55,100 bases of DNA from Crenobacter oryzisoli (GCF_030385785.1 NZ_JAUEDK010000031.1:1-55100), one strand, 5' to 3'. Counted from the stretch's first letter, positions 39,392 to 48,766 are shown. A program made the numbers and translations. The notes: generated by a model not told the origin, from the sequence alone.

Positions 39392-42169
39392 CTACTCCGC
39401 CTGCTGAGCCAGGGTGAGCTTGAAGAGCGACGGAGCAATACGCCAATCCGGCTGTTGTGCCTTCGGCCAGACCCCCGGGTTGTCAGTCGCATTGAAATAG
39501 ACCAGCATGGTCACCAGAGGCAGCATCTCGGCCATATCCTTCAAATCGAGCAGCTGCTCGCGCTGGCGTACGCCGCGCCCTTCGACCCCCAGTTCCGCGA
39601 CGATGACCGGCAGGCCATAGCGTGCGACTCGGCGATATTTTTCGCGCAGGATGCTGGCGGCCGAATGGGCATCGCCCGCAGGCTGAACCCCGCATTCCGG
39701 GCAATCGAACACCGACAGACCAATATCATCGACGTAGGCACGCCCAGGGAAGTATTCCGTCAGGCCCCGATCTCCTCGGGGTGACCAAACGAAACGCAAG
39801 CGCTTTGAGACGAGCCGGCACTGGTCGACGAAATGTCTGTAGGCAGCAATGTACCCTGCTGGGTCGTTACTGGCCCACGGATAACGACCGGTCGCGGTCT
39901 CCATCTCGTGCCCCCAGCGCACCAGCAACGAGCTGTTTAGCGCCCCCATGGTTTGGCAGATCTCATGGATCTCGCTGTCGTACGCCCCGTCACGCACCTC
40001 ACGCAGAAGGGCCTGCCCGCTCCATCCCTGTTCCGGCCACGGCTCAAGGGTGACCATCAACTGGCGATGCCGGCTCGTCGCATAGTCGAATGCACCCACG
40101 ATACGGGCACTCGCGTCGGGATCTGACCAGGAGACGAAAACATGTTCGAGCTTGACCGAACTGTCGTTGGCCGAGAACACGTGCTCAGGGTCATAGATGC
40201 CGAGGGTCAACTGCCCTTTCACTGGCTCGGCAAACGCGATAGGCGCCTCCATGCCTGAACGCCAGAACAAGGCTTCCACCCCGGACGGCACGCGTGCGTA
40301 CAAGCCGATTGCCAGCGCCAGCGCGGTGGTGGCAAAGACGCCCCGTTCCAGTATTGAACCGTCACCGAACAGCAAACTTATCACCGACTTACCCTGCCCA
40401 CGTTCACGGGCATGGGCAGCCACGATCAGCCCGGCTATCAGCAAATAGATCAGGCTGTTGATGATCGACAGAACGTAGAAGCCGCTTGCACTACCGGCAT
40501 CGCCGACGATAAGCACCGGCAGGCTGCAAAACAGCGAGATCAACAGATAAGGCAACACCACACGCACAGGCGGCCGGGTATCGGCCGTCGCGGTTTTGGG
40601 TGTCACTCGGAACGCGAACTCACGCCCGCGGAGGCAGTCGGCCAAGGCGGACAGGGAACCGAGCAGCGACCATGGCCAGCGAGCAAAATGAAACAGCGTG
40701 CCTTCCCACGACAGCACCTTCCCGTCATAAGGCCGGTAGCAACCAGTACGTCTGACCCAAGCCATCAGAGTCAAGATGCTGATCGTCACCGCTCCGGCGT
40801 AAAGCAGGTAGGAGGGATACGCAATGCTGGCCCATACCCGATGTGTCCACAGCGCGATGGCGGGCATAACGATCGATGCCACCATCGTCAACGAAAACAG
40901 CGTGTACCACAGCTGTGAAAACAGGAACTGGGCCTTCATCCGCCACGGCAACCGTCCAATATAGTGTTTCGTATAGCGGAACAGAATCACCGTTAGGCTT
41001 TTCGCCCACTGGAACTCTTGTGTCGCCATGTCGGCAAAGGTGCGCGGCCCCTCGCCGTGAGCGATGGCATCGATAGCATGAATGCCGGCCCATCCCTTAG
41101 CGTTCATCATCAGGGTCGTCGAGTGGTCCTCGGCCAACTCCGGCCCTAGACCACCAATGTCGCGCAGCGCCGTCATCCGCACCGCGTAATGCGAACCGAT
41201 GCACAGCGGCGCCAGACCACCGTTGTACCCAGCTTGCAGTGCGCCATGCAGAGCAGCCTCGGCATACAACCGCCCCCTTGCTGACCAGCTGGTGGCAGCA
41301 TTGCTGTCACAGATACTCGGCGCAGAGACATAGCCTATCCGATCATCCATGAACGGCCGCAGCATTGCCTCGAGATAGCCCGGCGCCGGTACATGGTCGG
41401 CATCCAACTGCGAGACGAAGTCATAACGCTCGTAGCCGAAGCGGTCGTAGAAATAGGCAAGATTGCCCTCCTTGCACTTCGTCCTGCGTGGCCAGGAAGC
41501 GTTGTGATAAGCGGCAACCCCCCGACGCGACGACAGGAACACGCCATGCTGCGTACACCAGTCGATGGTCTCGTCGCTCGGGTCCTCATCGGCAAGCCAA
41601 GTATCATGCGGGTAGGATTGGCCGAGCATGGCGACCAGCGTCTCGCGCACCACCTCAAACGGTTCGGAGGGCGCCTTGGTGACCACCATCGCCACACGCC
41701 AGCCGGCAGGAATCGGCCGCGCGGTGTTGGATACCCGAGCGCGCGCAAACACGATCACGAAATACCCGGGGATGATCGTGCTCCAGAACAGGATGAGCGA
41801 GTTCGCGACATATCTGAACGCGTCGGCGTTATGTTCCGGGCGCAGCCACCACGTCCAGAACAGCACCAGGCTGCAGACCCAGACCAGGCTCAACAGCGCG
41901 AACACTACGCGCTGCCGCCCCGACAGCAGGGGCACCAGGAACGGCTGCTCATCCTTGCTGGACGACTGCGTGTCGGACGTAGCCTCATCTACTATGACGG
42001 AACGAATGCGCCAGCCCTGAGGCTGAGCTGCCAGCTGAGCCAACGGTGCATCGTAGCCGGCACGCTGGGGGCCGCGAGCGGTGGTCAACCGGCCAGGCGC
42101 CCCTCCCTCTCTGCCTGCGAGACGACGCCCCCGGTCACGCCAGTCTGTAAAGGAGGTGCGCACATTCAT
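39392..42169 (-). CDS. Bifunctional membrane GT2 polysaccharide synthase with C-terminal GH26 domain
   Basis: 925 residues. Order: basic N-terminal tail (1-85); membrane helices about 87-107 and 121-142; cytosolic cellulose-synthase-like GT2 domain (155-400) with DED (194-196), DAD (256-258), catalytic AED (347-349) and QEFQW (384-388, where Arg of canonical QxxRW is Gln); helices around 417-440, 450-471, 538-556, 562-585 and 611-626; then a glycoside hydrolase domain (about 650-915) resembling GH26. In that domain Glu755 (LVRWGHEME) fits the acid/base and Glu859 (VIVAELGVEG) the nucleophile. The topology would put GH26 outside the membrane. It probably polymerises and trims or releases a beta-linked glycan. 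It begins 14 bp after ugd and is last in the operon. Confidence 0.9.
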   Translation of the reverse strand: MNVRTSFTDWRDRGRRLAGREGGAPGRLTTARGPQRAGYDAPLAQLAAQPQGWRIRSVIVDEATSDTQSSSKDEQPFLVPLLSGRQRVVFALLSLVWVCSLVLFWTWWLRPEHNADAFRYVANSLILFWSTIIPGYFVIVFARARVSNTARPIPAGWRVAMVVTKAPSEPFEVVRETLVAMLGQSYPHDTWLADEDPSDETIDWCTQHGVFLSSRRGVAAYHNASWPRRTKCKEGNLAYFYDRFGYERYDFVSQLDADHVPAPGYLEAMLRPFMDDRIGYVSAPSICDSNAATSWSARGRLYAEAALHGALQAGYNGGLAPLCIGSHYAVRMTALRDIGGLGPELAEDHSTTLMMNAKGWAGIHAIDAIAHGEGPRTFADMATQEFQWAKSLTVILFRYTKHYIGRLPWRMKAQFLFSQLWYTLFSLTMVASIVMPAIALWTHRVWASIAYPSYLLYAGAVTISILTLMAWVRRTGCYRPYDGKVLSWEGTLFHFARWPWSLLGSLSALADCLRGREFAFRVTPKTATADTRPPVRVVLPYLLISLFCSLPVLIVGDAGSASGFYVLSIINSLIYLLIAGLIVAAHARERGQGKSVISLLFGDGSILERGVFATTALALAIGLYARVPSGVEALFWRSGMEAPIAFAEPVKGQLTLGIYDPEHVFSANDSSVKLEHVFVSWSDPDASARIVGAFDYATSRHRQLMVTLEPWPEQGWSGQALLREVRDGAYDSEIHEICQTMGALNSSLLVRWGHEMETATGRYPWASNDPAGYIAAYRHFVDQCRLVSKRLRFVWSPRGDRGLTEYFPGRAYVDDIGLSVFDCPECGVQPAGDAHSAASILREKYRRVARYGLPVIVAELGVEGRGVRQREQLLDLKDMAEMLPLVTMLVYFNATDNPGVWPKAQQPDWRIAPSLFKLTLAQQAE

Positions 42170-42183
42170 TGGTCTGTCCCCCT

Positions 42184-43725
42184 TTAATCGAGGCGAAGGT
42201 TAATCACGTTGCTCTGGCTGCCATCGAGCGACGCTGTAACGGTCGGGGACGAGGCCGATGCAGCGTCCCCCGTAGCATCGAATCCCGCGGCCTCGTCGCA
42301 TGCCGCCACGGCATTGACTGACCGGGTGCCCGTATCAGCGATGGCAACAACCGGGGCAAGGGAATGATCGTTCACATGACCGGCTTGCTGCGGTCGGCAC
42401 GGCCTCTCCGCCCCGCGCCCTACCCGGACATAGTGGCGGAAGCCGTTGCCGCGAACAGCCTGTTCATCGAACAGATTGCGCATATCCACCATCACTGGGT
42501 CGGCCATATAGTCGGAGAGCTCTCGCAGGTCGCAATCGATGAAGCTTTTCCAATCGGTCAGGATCACGAGGGCATCAGCATTCTTGATGGCATGGACGGG
42601 GGTTGCGCACATGCAGATATGGGGAAGCAGCCGGGCAGCCTCGGCCGGCTGCGACGGATCGTAGGCGTGGATCCTGGCACCACGCTCGACCAGCGCCCGG
42701 ACCAGATCAATGCTGGGGCTTTCACGCACATCGTCTGTCTGCCCCTTGAAAGTAAGCCCGAAGATGGCCAGCCGTTTTCCCGCGACGGACCCGCCGCATG
42801 CGGCCTCGATCTTCTTCAGAACCACGTCCTTGCGCCGGGCATTCGCCTCGATTGCGGCGTCCACGATGCGCATCGGCACGACGTATTCGGATGCGGTCGC
42901 CTTAAGAGCGCGCGTATCTTTTGGAAAACAGGACCCCCCCCAGCCGGGGCCAGCCTTCAGGAAAGCCCCACCGATCCGGTGATCGAGCCCGATACCGGTG
43001 GCGACATGGTCGACATCGGCACCGACCGCCTCGCACAGATCGGCGATTTCATTGATGTAGCTGATCTTCACCGCCAGGAAGGCGTTGGCCGCGTACTTGA
43101 TGACCTCGGCGGTTTCGATCTCGGTAGCCAGCACCTCGTAGCCCTGCTGTTCGAGCGGCGCATAGATACGCTGCAGGATAGCCATCGCTTGTTCATTCTC
43201 GGCACCGAAGACAATTCGGTCCGGATGCAGAAAGTCGCCGATGGCCGAGCCTTCACGCAGAAACTCCGGGTTGGAAGCAACCGCGGCGCTCTGGCCTTCG
43301 GGCAGGCAGCGTTCGACGATGCTCTGCACGAGCCGGTTCGTCCCCACTGGCACCGTCGACTTGATGACGATCACCGTAAACTGATCGATGTTGGATGCGA
43401 CCTGTTCGGTGGCGGCGACCACATAGCGGAGGTCCGCCTGATCGGTTCCGGGATGGGAGGGTGTGCCCACCGCGATGAAGACCGCGTCGCGGCCTCTGAC
43501 GCTCGCCGGCAGGTCAAGGCTGTAGCGCAAGGTTCCCCGCTGCACATTGCGGCTGACGAGCTCGTCAAGTCCAGGCTCGTAAATCGGGATGCGTCCGCTG
43601 TTCAACGCCTCGATCTTCTGCTTGTCGTTGTCGATGCACACCACGTCATGGCCAAGTTCTGCCAGACAGGCGCCAGTAACGAGCCCCACATAGCCGGTGC
43701 CCACGATCGCGATTCGTACGCTCAT
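42184..43725 (-). CDS. ugd: UDP-glucose 6-dehydrogenase with a C-terminal extension
   Basis: 513 residues from ATG at 43725, preceded by GGGGAG; the frame is open 18 codons further up but without a ribosome site. It oxidises UDP-glucose to UDP-glucuronate with two NAD+. The N-terminal Rossmann GTGYVGLVTGACLAELGH, catalytic Cys in GWGGSCFPKDTRAL, and GLTFKGQTDDVRESPS are complete. The normal family ends near residue 445 (GNGFRHYVRVGRG). Here about 65 Ala/Ser/Asp-rich residues follow, with no recognised domain. It supplies UDP-GlcA to the decarboxylase encoded by the first operon gene. Confidence 0.95.
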   Translation of the reverse strand: MSVRIAIVGTGYVGLVTGACLAELGHDVVCIDNDKQKIEALNSGRIPIYEPGLDELVSRNVQRGTLRYSLDLPASVRGRDAVFIAVGTPSHPGTDQADLRYVVAATEQVASNIDQFTVIVIKSTVPVGTNRLVQSIVERCLPEGQSAAVASNPEFLREGSAIGDFLHPDRIVFGAENEQAMAILQRIYAPLEQQGYEVLATEIETAEVIKYAANAFLAVKISYINEIADLCEAVGADVDHVATGIGLDHRIGGAFLKAGPGWGGSCFPKDTRALKATASEYVVPMRIVDAAIEANARRKDVVLKKIEAACGGSVAGKRLAIFGLTFKGQTDDVRESPSIDLVRALVERGARIHAYDPSQPAEAARLLPHICMCATPVHAIKNADALVILTDWKSFIDCDLRELSDYMADPVMVDMRNLFDEQAVRGNGFRHYVRVGRGAERPCRPQQAGHVNDHSLAPVVAIADTGTRSVNAVAACDEAAGFDATGDAASASSPTVTASLDGSQSNVINLRLD

Positions 43726-43753
43726 CTCGTACTCCCCGAAATGATTGGGTTTG

Positions 43754-44773
43754 TTATTTGATGTGATCCGGTTCGGCACTTGCCGCTACCAAGCCATCTC
43801 GTCCTGCGGTCGACCGGAACCAGTCCGCTGCGGTCGCGACCATTTGCTCTATGTCGACAAAGCATGGCTGCCAACCGAGCACCTTGGCGGCCAGTTCGGC
43901 CCTGGCATACAAGGCAGGCGGGTCGCCCGGCCTGCGTGGCGCATCCCTAACCGGCACGCGGCGCCCCAGCACCGCTTCGACAGCCTGGATGACTTCGAGA
44001 ACGGAAGTACCCCGGCCGGTCGCCAGATTGAAGGCGCCGCTGTCGCCCCCCTCCGCCAGGTACTGCATCGCCAGGACATGGGCCTCGGCCAGATCGGTGA
44101 CATGGACGTAGTCGCGGATGGCGGAGCCGTCCGCGGTGGGATAGTCCCGCCCCATCACGGAAAACGGTGGCGCCGTTCCCAGCGCCGCGCCAATCGCAAG
44201 GGGAATGGCATGCGTCTCCGGATCGTGCAGCTCCCCAAGTTCCCCCTCCGGGTCGGCGCCCGCCGCATTGAAATAGCGCAAAGCCACCCAACGCATGCCG
44301 TAGGCACGCTCGTAATCCGCAGCCATCCGCTCGACGGCCAGCTTGGTGAAACCGTAAGGGTTGACCGGCTGCCGTGGCGTGTCTTCCGAGATTGGCAATG
44401 TTTCCGGGATGCCGTAAGTCGCGCAGCTGGAAGAAAGCACGATGCGCGAGACACCATGCCGACGCATCGCATCGAGCAGGGTCTGGGTACCGGTGACGTT
44501 GACGCGGTAGTAGTTGCCGGGGTCAATCACCGACTCACCGACGTAAGCCAGTGCGGCAAAATGGAGCACGACGTCGGGGCGGTATAACGAGAACGCCGCG
44601 TCGAGTGCATCAGGGTCCAGAATGTCCCCCCGATGCAGCGGCCCCCAGCGCACGGCATCCGCATGCCCCGTCGACAGGTTGTCGAACGCGATCGGCACAT
44701 GCCCGGCACGTGCCAGCGCCTTGCAGGTGTGGCTGCCGATATAGCCGGCGCCGCCGGTGACAAGGGCCTTCAC
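43754..44773 (-). CDS. galE: UDP-glucose 4-epimerase family protein
   Basis: 339 residues with GTG start at 44773 overlapping the uxs stop (GTGA) and a GGAG site inside uxs. The short-chain dehydrogenase fold has [10 protein letters not shown], the catalytic Ser/Tyr/Lys set in SSSCATYG and [11 protein letters not shown], and [12 protein letters not shown] typical of GalE. It interconverts UDP-Glc and UDP-Gal. Between a UDP-xylose synthase and UDP-glucose dehydrogenase it might instead, or also, epimerise UDP-xylose to UDP-arabinose or UDP-GlcA to UDP-GalA. Sequence alone cannot decide. Confidence 0.92.
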   Translation of the reverse strand: MKALVTGGAGYIGSHTCKALARAGHVPIAFDNLSTGHADAVRWGPLHRGDILDPDALDAAFSLYRPDVVLHFAALAYVGESVIDPGNYYRVNVTGTQTLLDAMRRHGVSRIVLSSSCATYGIPETLPISEDTPRQPVNPYGFTKLAVERMAADYERAYGMRWVALRYFNAAGADPEGELGELHDPETHAIPLAIGAALGTAPPFSVMGRDYPTADGSAIRDYVHVTDLAEAHVLAMQYLAEGGDSGAFNLATGRGTSVLEVIQAVEAVLGRRVPVRDAPRRPGDPPALYARAELAAKVLGWQPCFVDIEQMVATAADWFRSTAGRDGLVAASAEPDHIK

Positions 44774-45771
44774 GACAAGTGCTCCACAGCCCGCGGCTCA
44801 AGCCACAACTCGTTCTGGAAGCTCTCTATCGTGGCCCGTAACCCTTCACGCAGCGAGACCTTCGGTTTCCAGTCGAGCAGCGCCGTCGCCAACCCGATGT
44901 CGGGGCAACGCTGCCTGGGATCGTCCACCGGCAACGGGCACGAGATCACCGGTGAATTCGACCCGGTCATCTCGAGCACAAGCTGCGCCAGCTCCTGCAT
45001 GGTGAACTCACCCGGATTGCCCAGGTTGACCGGGCCGGCCAGATTCCCCGAACTCCGCATCAGGCGAAAGAAGCCATCGACCAGATCGTCGACGAAACAG
45101 AACGAGCGAGTCTGCGCTCCGTTGCCGTAGATCTCGAGTGGCTCACCCAACAGGGCGTGCACGATGAAGTTGGACACGACACGCCCATCGTGCGGGCTCA
45201 TGCGCGGGCCATAGGTGTTGAAGATGCGCGCAACACGGATGTCGACGCCGTAGCTGCGCTGGTAATCGAAGCACAGCGTTTCGGCAGCGCGCTTGCCCTC
45301 GTCATAGCAGGCCCGCGGGCCGACGGAGCTGACGTAACCGCGATAGCTTTCCACCTGCGGGTGGACTTCAGGGTCGCCATACACCTCGCTGGTGGATGCC
45401 TGAAACACACGGGCCCCGGTCTTGCGAGCTAGGTCCAGGCAACGCTTCATACCCATTACGCTGGTCATCAGCGTGTGCACAGGGTCCCGCTGGTAGCAAG
45501 GCGGCGAAGCCGGGCAGGCCAGGCTCCAGATCTCGTCGACCTCGATGTCCGGCAGCGAGTCGGTCACATCCGCCTCGATCAACGTAAAACCAGGGGATGA
45601 CCGAAGATGAGCGATATTCGCACGACGACCGGACATCAGATTGTCAACGCAGTAGACTTGCTTCCCCTCGGCAATGAGCCGGTCGCAGACGTGACTACCC
45701 AGAAAGCCTGCGCCTCCGGTGACCATCGCCACCGATCGCTCTTTAACGGAATGAAACCGTGTTATAGCCAT
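44770..45771 (-). CDS. uxs: UDP-glucuronate decarboxylase (UDP-xylose synthase)
   Basis: 333 residues from ATG at 45771, preceded by AGGTGGAGG; 21 further codons upstream are open but unlikely. It converts UDP-glucuronate to UDP-xylose and CO2. Family motifs are [46 protein letters not shown], the catalytic Tyr and Lys in [23 protein letters not shown] and [14 protein letters not shown]. The close match of these to UXS enzymes makes the assignment firm. It is first in the operon uxs-galE-ugd-synthase, all tightly spaced or overlapping. Confidence 0.94.
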   Translation of the reverse strand: MAITRFHSVKERSVAMVTGGAGFLGSHVCDRLIAEGKQVYCVDNLMSGRRANIAHLRSSPGFTLIEADVTDSLPDIEVDEIWSLACPASPPCYQRDPVHTLMTSVMGMKRCLDLARKTGARVFQASTSEVYGDPEVHPQVESYRGYVSSVGPRACYDEGKRAAETLCFDYQRSYGVDIRVARIFNTYGPRMSPHDGRVVSNFIVHALLGEPLEIYGNGAQTRSFCFVDDLVDGFFRLMRSSGNLAGPVNLGNPGEFTMQELAQLVLEMTGSNSPVISCPLPVDDPRQRCPDIGLATALLDWKPKVSLREGLRATIESFQNELWLEPRAVEHLS

Positions 45772-46136
45772 ACGACCTCCACCTGCTTGTATGTCTGTGC
45801 CTCGAAGTCCCCACGCTCCGTGCATCTCAAACAACCAGAAGAGCCTGTTTTCCGTGCCCCCGGTCAGTCAATTTGACAAAAACATAAAAAAATCAGACAG
45901 ATAATTGTTTTTAAGTATGCTTTACAACTCTAACAATGAAATACTAGTACATAAAATTAGCTCCGCAACCGCAGATGCCGTAGCAAAAAGTCAGGTCTTC
46001 GCCGAAAGGCGTTTTGTGCACCTAGGCAGCCGGTACCGACACCATCGGAATACCCATATAGGGTCTGGCACTTTCAAGTACTGGTTTGAACTGGAGCAGA
46101 ATTGCTGCGGAAAACGATAAAACTGGGCCACATGGC
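45772..46136. other. AT-rich intergenic region upstream of uxs; promoter and possible small RNA
   Basis: About 365 bp. The part at 45870-45960 is strikingly A/T-rich for this genome and probably holds the uxs operon promoter, though no clear -35/-10 pair stands out. The rest (45960-46136) leads rightwards into a terminator stem. It contains CTCCGCA near its start and TGCGGA near its end, which could close a long-range stem. An ORF of 71 codons (45905-46120) matches nothing I recognise and ends 4 bp before the terminator. A small RNA is possible. Confidence 0.35.
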
Positions 46137-46258
46137 TAATGCCGTTCACTTAAGGAAAAAGCACCGCCCACCAAGGTGGAAAAACGGTGCTTTTTTGTTA
46201 CTTCCAAGCGTTCTTCGAAGCTAAAATCCGGACTGAACGGCTTAAGTGAACGGCATTA
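46137..46258. mobile_element. 122-bp miniature inverted-repeat element, copy 2
   Basis: Identical in all 122 bases and in orientation to 3313-3434, with 18-bp terminal inverted repeats TAATGCCGTTCACTTAAG. It is flanked by the 12-bp direct repeat GGGCCACATGGC, which is unrelated to the duplication at copy 1. Both independent insertions are in terminator hairpins, so target choice looks structural rather than sequence-based. Confidence 0.9.
46156..46196. terminator. Intrinsic terminator inside the miniature element (copy 2)
   Basis: Same AAAAAGCACCG/CGGTGCTTTTT stem with inner CCACC-AA-GGTGG hairpin as in copy 1, with T runs on both strands. Confidence 0.75.
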
Positions 46259-46512
46259 GGGCCACATGGCCCCTTTTCTCTAGGCAATGGGATTTACGCT
46301 AGGGTTGCGAGCGACGTAGGCAGGTGCAGGCATGAATACCGGCCAAGCGGCCATCCATGACATAGGGAAATGCAGAGTGGGAAACCCAGAATAGCGAACA
46401 AAGCGCTGCCGAACATCGCCATGTGCGGTCGCCCCAAGCACCACCGTTTCAAGGCGACCTCACCAGAGCAGGAAAATGAAGGGTGGCTATCGCCTGCCTG
46501 ACAGCCACCATC

Positions 46513-46540
46513 AAAAAAGCCACCTTGTCAGGTGGCTTTA
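46513..46540 (-). terminator. Intrinsic terminator of the ArnT-like gene
   Basis: On the minus strand, AAAGCCACCT-GACA-AGGTGGCTTT followed by TTT, 10 bp past the stop codon. The 230 bp between it and the split terminator at 46275 hold no confident gene. Confidence 0.85.
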
Positions 46541-46549
46541 TGGTTTCAG

Positions 46550-48196
46550 CTACTGTTTCGTGCGCTGATAGAGCCCGAACTGGATGTCGTCGCGCGGACG
46601 GCTACCACTCCACATCAACGTCCAACCTGGCTCGGCCAAACCGTCGTCCTTATGGCGCACCATCAGGCGCCAGTCGCACGGCACGTCCGGGCTGCCCTTC
46701 GGGAAAGTCTTGAATTTCATATTGCCGTACATTTCCCAGCTGAGCCGCGCCAGTCGGTTGCGATCTTCAGTAGCCACGCAGCTGACGTTCGGCGGCAGCG
46801 CATCGACCATCTGCTCGACCACCGGCCGGAAGCTCTTCGCTGCATCCAGCCACGGCAACCACAGCGTCAGCCCCAGCCCCCACAACAGCGTGATGCCCGC
46901 GGCCCAGTTGGTCACCGCCTGGCGACCGCGCAGATTACGACGGGTCACCGCCCAGACCCACACCAACGAGGCGATCAGCGCACATACCGCGGCAAAGGCC
47001 GACACCTGCGGCTGGTAATACGGACTGAAGTACGCCGAGCGTTCAGCCAACTTGGCCGGCCAGCCGAAGTTCATTGCCAGCCAGCCCAGCCACACCAGGA
47101 GGCCGAAGAAACCGAAAGTCATCAGCCCGAACCAGTTGAACAGCGCAGCAGCACCGCGCTTCAGGGTGTCGAGCTCCACCGCCGCCAGCACCGCCATCGG
47201 CAGCAGCAACGGCATCGCGTATTCCGGCGCCTGCCGGTCGGACAGCGTCAACAGGATCAACACCACCGCGAAGAACATCAGCGGAAGCTGCAACACTGGG
47301 CTGTTCAGCTCGCGGCGGCGATGCAGCGCCCAGGCCGCCAGCGGCCAGGCAGGAAAGCAGTACCAGAACACCACCTGGGGGTAATAGCCCATCTGGTGGA
47401 ACAGCTGGATATGGCCGATGCCGTTGAGCGGCCCCAGCGCAAAGTAATGCCACCATTGCTGAAACTCGGCCGGATGCGCCTTCGCAAACGCCATCGGCCA
47501 GATCAATGCCAACGGTACCGCAATCAGCAGCGCCAGAATCAGCGTGATCGCATAGCTCTTGTTACGCCAGGCCGAGAATGCCGGCAACAACGCCGCGACG
47601 CTGGCGATCAGCACGACTTCCAGCAGGCTGGTCGACAGGAAGGTGACCACCAACCCCACACCCAAGATCGCACCAGCCAGGCCGGGCGAGGTCAAGGCCA
47701 GCGCCAGCGCGTAGAACGCCGCAGCGAAACCGGCAAAACCGGCGACAATCGGGTTCATCTGGTGGCCGGTGGTGATCAGGCCGATGCAGCCGATCAGGAT
47801 CATCACCACGCTACGACCGTGGCGACGGCCGATCAGCAGCCGCCCCGCCCCGCCCATCAGCGTCAGTGCGATCGCCATAAAGAACGGCGTGGCGAGCCTT
47901 GCCGCATCCGGCATCGTCAACAGCCACGGCGAGAACAGCTTCACAAAACCCGAGGCGACCCAGTAGTAGAGCGGCGGCGAATTCAGGTGCGGCACACCCT
48001 GCGTGGTCGGCAACAGCCAATTATGCGTACTGAGCATGCCCTGCACGACCGCAGTGGCGAACGGCTCGACCGGCTTCCACGGATCGTGGCCGATGATGCC
48101 CGGCCATAGCCAGATGAACGTCAGCAACAAGAGCAGCCAAGGCTTCTCAGTCGGCTTGGCGAGGTTGGGGTCCTGCGGGGGGGTATACGTGAGCAT
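46550..48196 (-). CDS. ArnT/PMT-like polytopic glycosyltransferase
   Basis: 548 residues from ATG at 48196; 13 more codons are open upstream but no ribosome site is visible for either. About 11-12 hydrophobic helices after a short N-terminal tail. The first periplasmic loop carries DPWKPVEPFATAVVQGM and NWLLPTTQGVPHLNSPPLYYW, the ArnT/PMT-family (GT-C, GT83-type) loop with acidic residues for metal and lipid-sugar binding. The C-terminal soluble part (about 460-548) is less conserved. These enzymes move a sugar from a polyprenyl phosphate to lipid A or another acceptor. The donor and acceptor are unknown, and no arn genes are nearby. Confidence 0.87.
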   Translation of the reverse strand: MLTYTPPQDPNLAKPTEKPWLLLLLTFIWLWPGIIGHDPWKPVEPFATAVVQGMLSTHNWLLPTTQGVPHLNSPPLYYWVASGFVKLFSPWLLTMPDAARLATPFFMAIALTLMGGAGRLLIGRRHGRSVVMILIGCIGLITTGHQMNPIVAGFAGFAAAFYALALALTSPGLAGAILGVGLVVTFLSTSLLEVVLIASVAALLPAFSAWRNKSYAITLILALLIAVPLALIWPMAFAKAHPAEFQQWWHYFALGPLNGIGHIQLFHQMGYYPQVVFWYCFPAWPLAAWALHRRRELNSPVLQLPLMFFAVVLILLTLSDRQAPEYAMPLLLPMAVLAAVELDTLKRGAAALFNWFGLMTFGFFGLLVWLGWLAMNFGWPAKLAERSAYFSPYYQPQVSAFAAVCALIASLVWVWAVTRRNLRGRQAVTNWAAGITLLWGLGLTLWLPWLDAAKSFRPVVEQMVDALPPNVSCVATEDRNRLARLSWEMYGNMKFKTFPKGSPDVPCDWRLMVRHKDDGLAEPGWTLMWSGSRPRDDIQFGLYQRTKQ

Positions 48197-48399
48197 GGGA
48201 GTAAGGATACCGGCAGCGCATGCGCTACGCACCAAGAGCGGCTAACAAAAGAGGCTTCGCCGCATTTGTGCGAAGCTAAACCCTCTCGGCACCAACATTA
48301 CAACTTGTGCTGCCTGCGTCAACGCGCCGGCAGCAAGGGTTTCTTTCTGCAACCCTAAGACGCGGCCTCTGCCTTTTGGTTCGGCCGCGCGCAACAACG

Positions 48400-48425
48400 A
48401 AAAAGGCAGCCGCAGCTGCCTTTTT
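48400..48425 (-). terminator. Intrinsic terminator of rpmE
   Basis: AAAAAGGCAGC-CGCA-GCTGCCTTTTT, symmetrical, with a T tract in the rpmE direction. The 48240-48399 stretch beyond it is non-coding. Confidence 0.85.
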
Positions 48426-48443
48426 CGGTCCATGTCCGCGGGA

Positions 48444-48659
48444 TTAGCGCTTGAACATGTTGCCGTATTTTTGCTTGAACTTGTCCACGCGACCGGCGGT
48501 GTCAACAATCTTCTGTTTACCGGTGTAGAACGGGTGGCATTGCGAGCACACTTCGATATGGAAGGTGTCTTTGGCCATCGTCGACTTGGTGGTGAACTGG
48601 TTGCCGCACGAGCAAGTCACGGCAACTTCGTTGTATTCCGGGTGGATACCAGCTTTCAT
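48444..48659 (-). CDS. rpmE: Large ribosomal subunit protein bL31, zinc-binding type
   Basis: 71 residues; ATG preceded by [30 protein letters not shown], later [15 protein letters not shown] and DKFKQKYG are characteristic. The four cysteines C16, C18, C38 and C41 (CxC and CxxC) form the zinc site of the C+ form, which is replaced by a zinc-free paralogue under zinc starvation in species that have one. It is monocistronic, with its own terminator. Confidence 0.97.
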   Translation of the reverse strand: MKAGIHPEYNEVAVTCSCGNQFTTKSTMAKDTFHIEVCSQCHPFYTGKQKIVDTAGRVDKFKQKYGNMFKR

Positions 48660-48766
48660 TTCGCTTCCTTTATGTAAACGGGTGCAGGGGTTGTGCCTGC
48701 ACTGCTTGGGAGTGGAGCATTATCCTCGCCCGGCCGGCACTTGGCAAGCGCCGGCCAATAGGCAGA

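Larger units (their letters stand above)
46125..46275. terminator. Terminator GGGCCACATGGCCCC split by the second 122-bp element
   Basis: Removing the element and one target duplication restores GGGCC-ACAT-GGCCCCTTTTCTC, an intrinsic terminator for rightward transcription, with AAAACT on the other side (a weak minus-strand terminator). The duplicated 12 bp GGGCCACATGGC (46125-46136 and 46259-46270) comprises most of the hairpin, so the right-hand copy remains an intact terminator. Confidence 0.75.

Noticed and set aside
45960-46270. c-di-GMP (GEMM) or other riboswitch upstream of the polysaccharide genes
   Set aside because: The GAAA-containing stem at about 46001 looked suggestive, but the conserved core and tetraloop-receptor bases are missing, and the orientation points away from the uxs operon.
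46294-46452. 52-codon minus-strand frame with TTG start and a GGTGAGG site
   Set aside because: The peptide is mildly hydrophobic but unrecognisable, codon use is not like the neighbouring genes, and another overlapping frame looks equally good.
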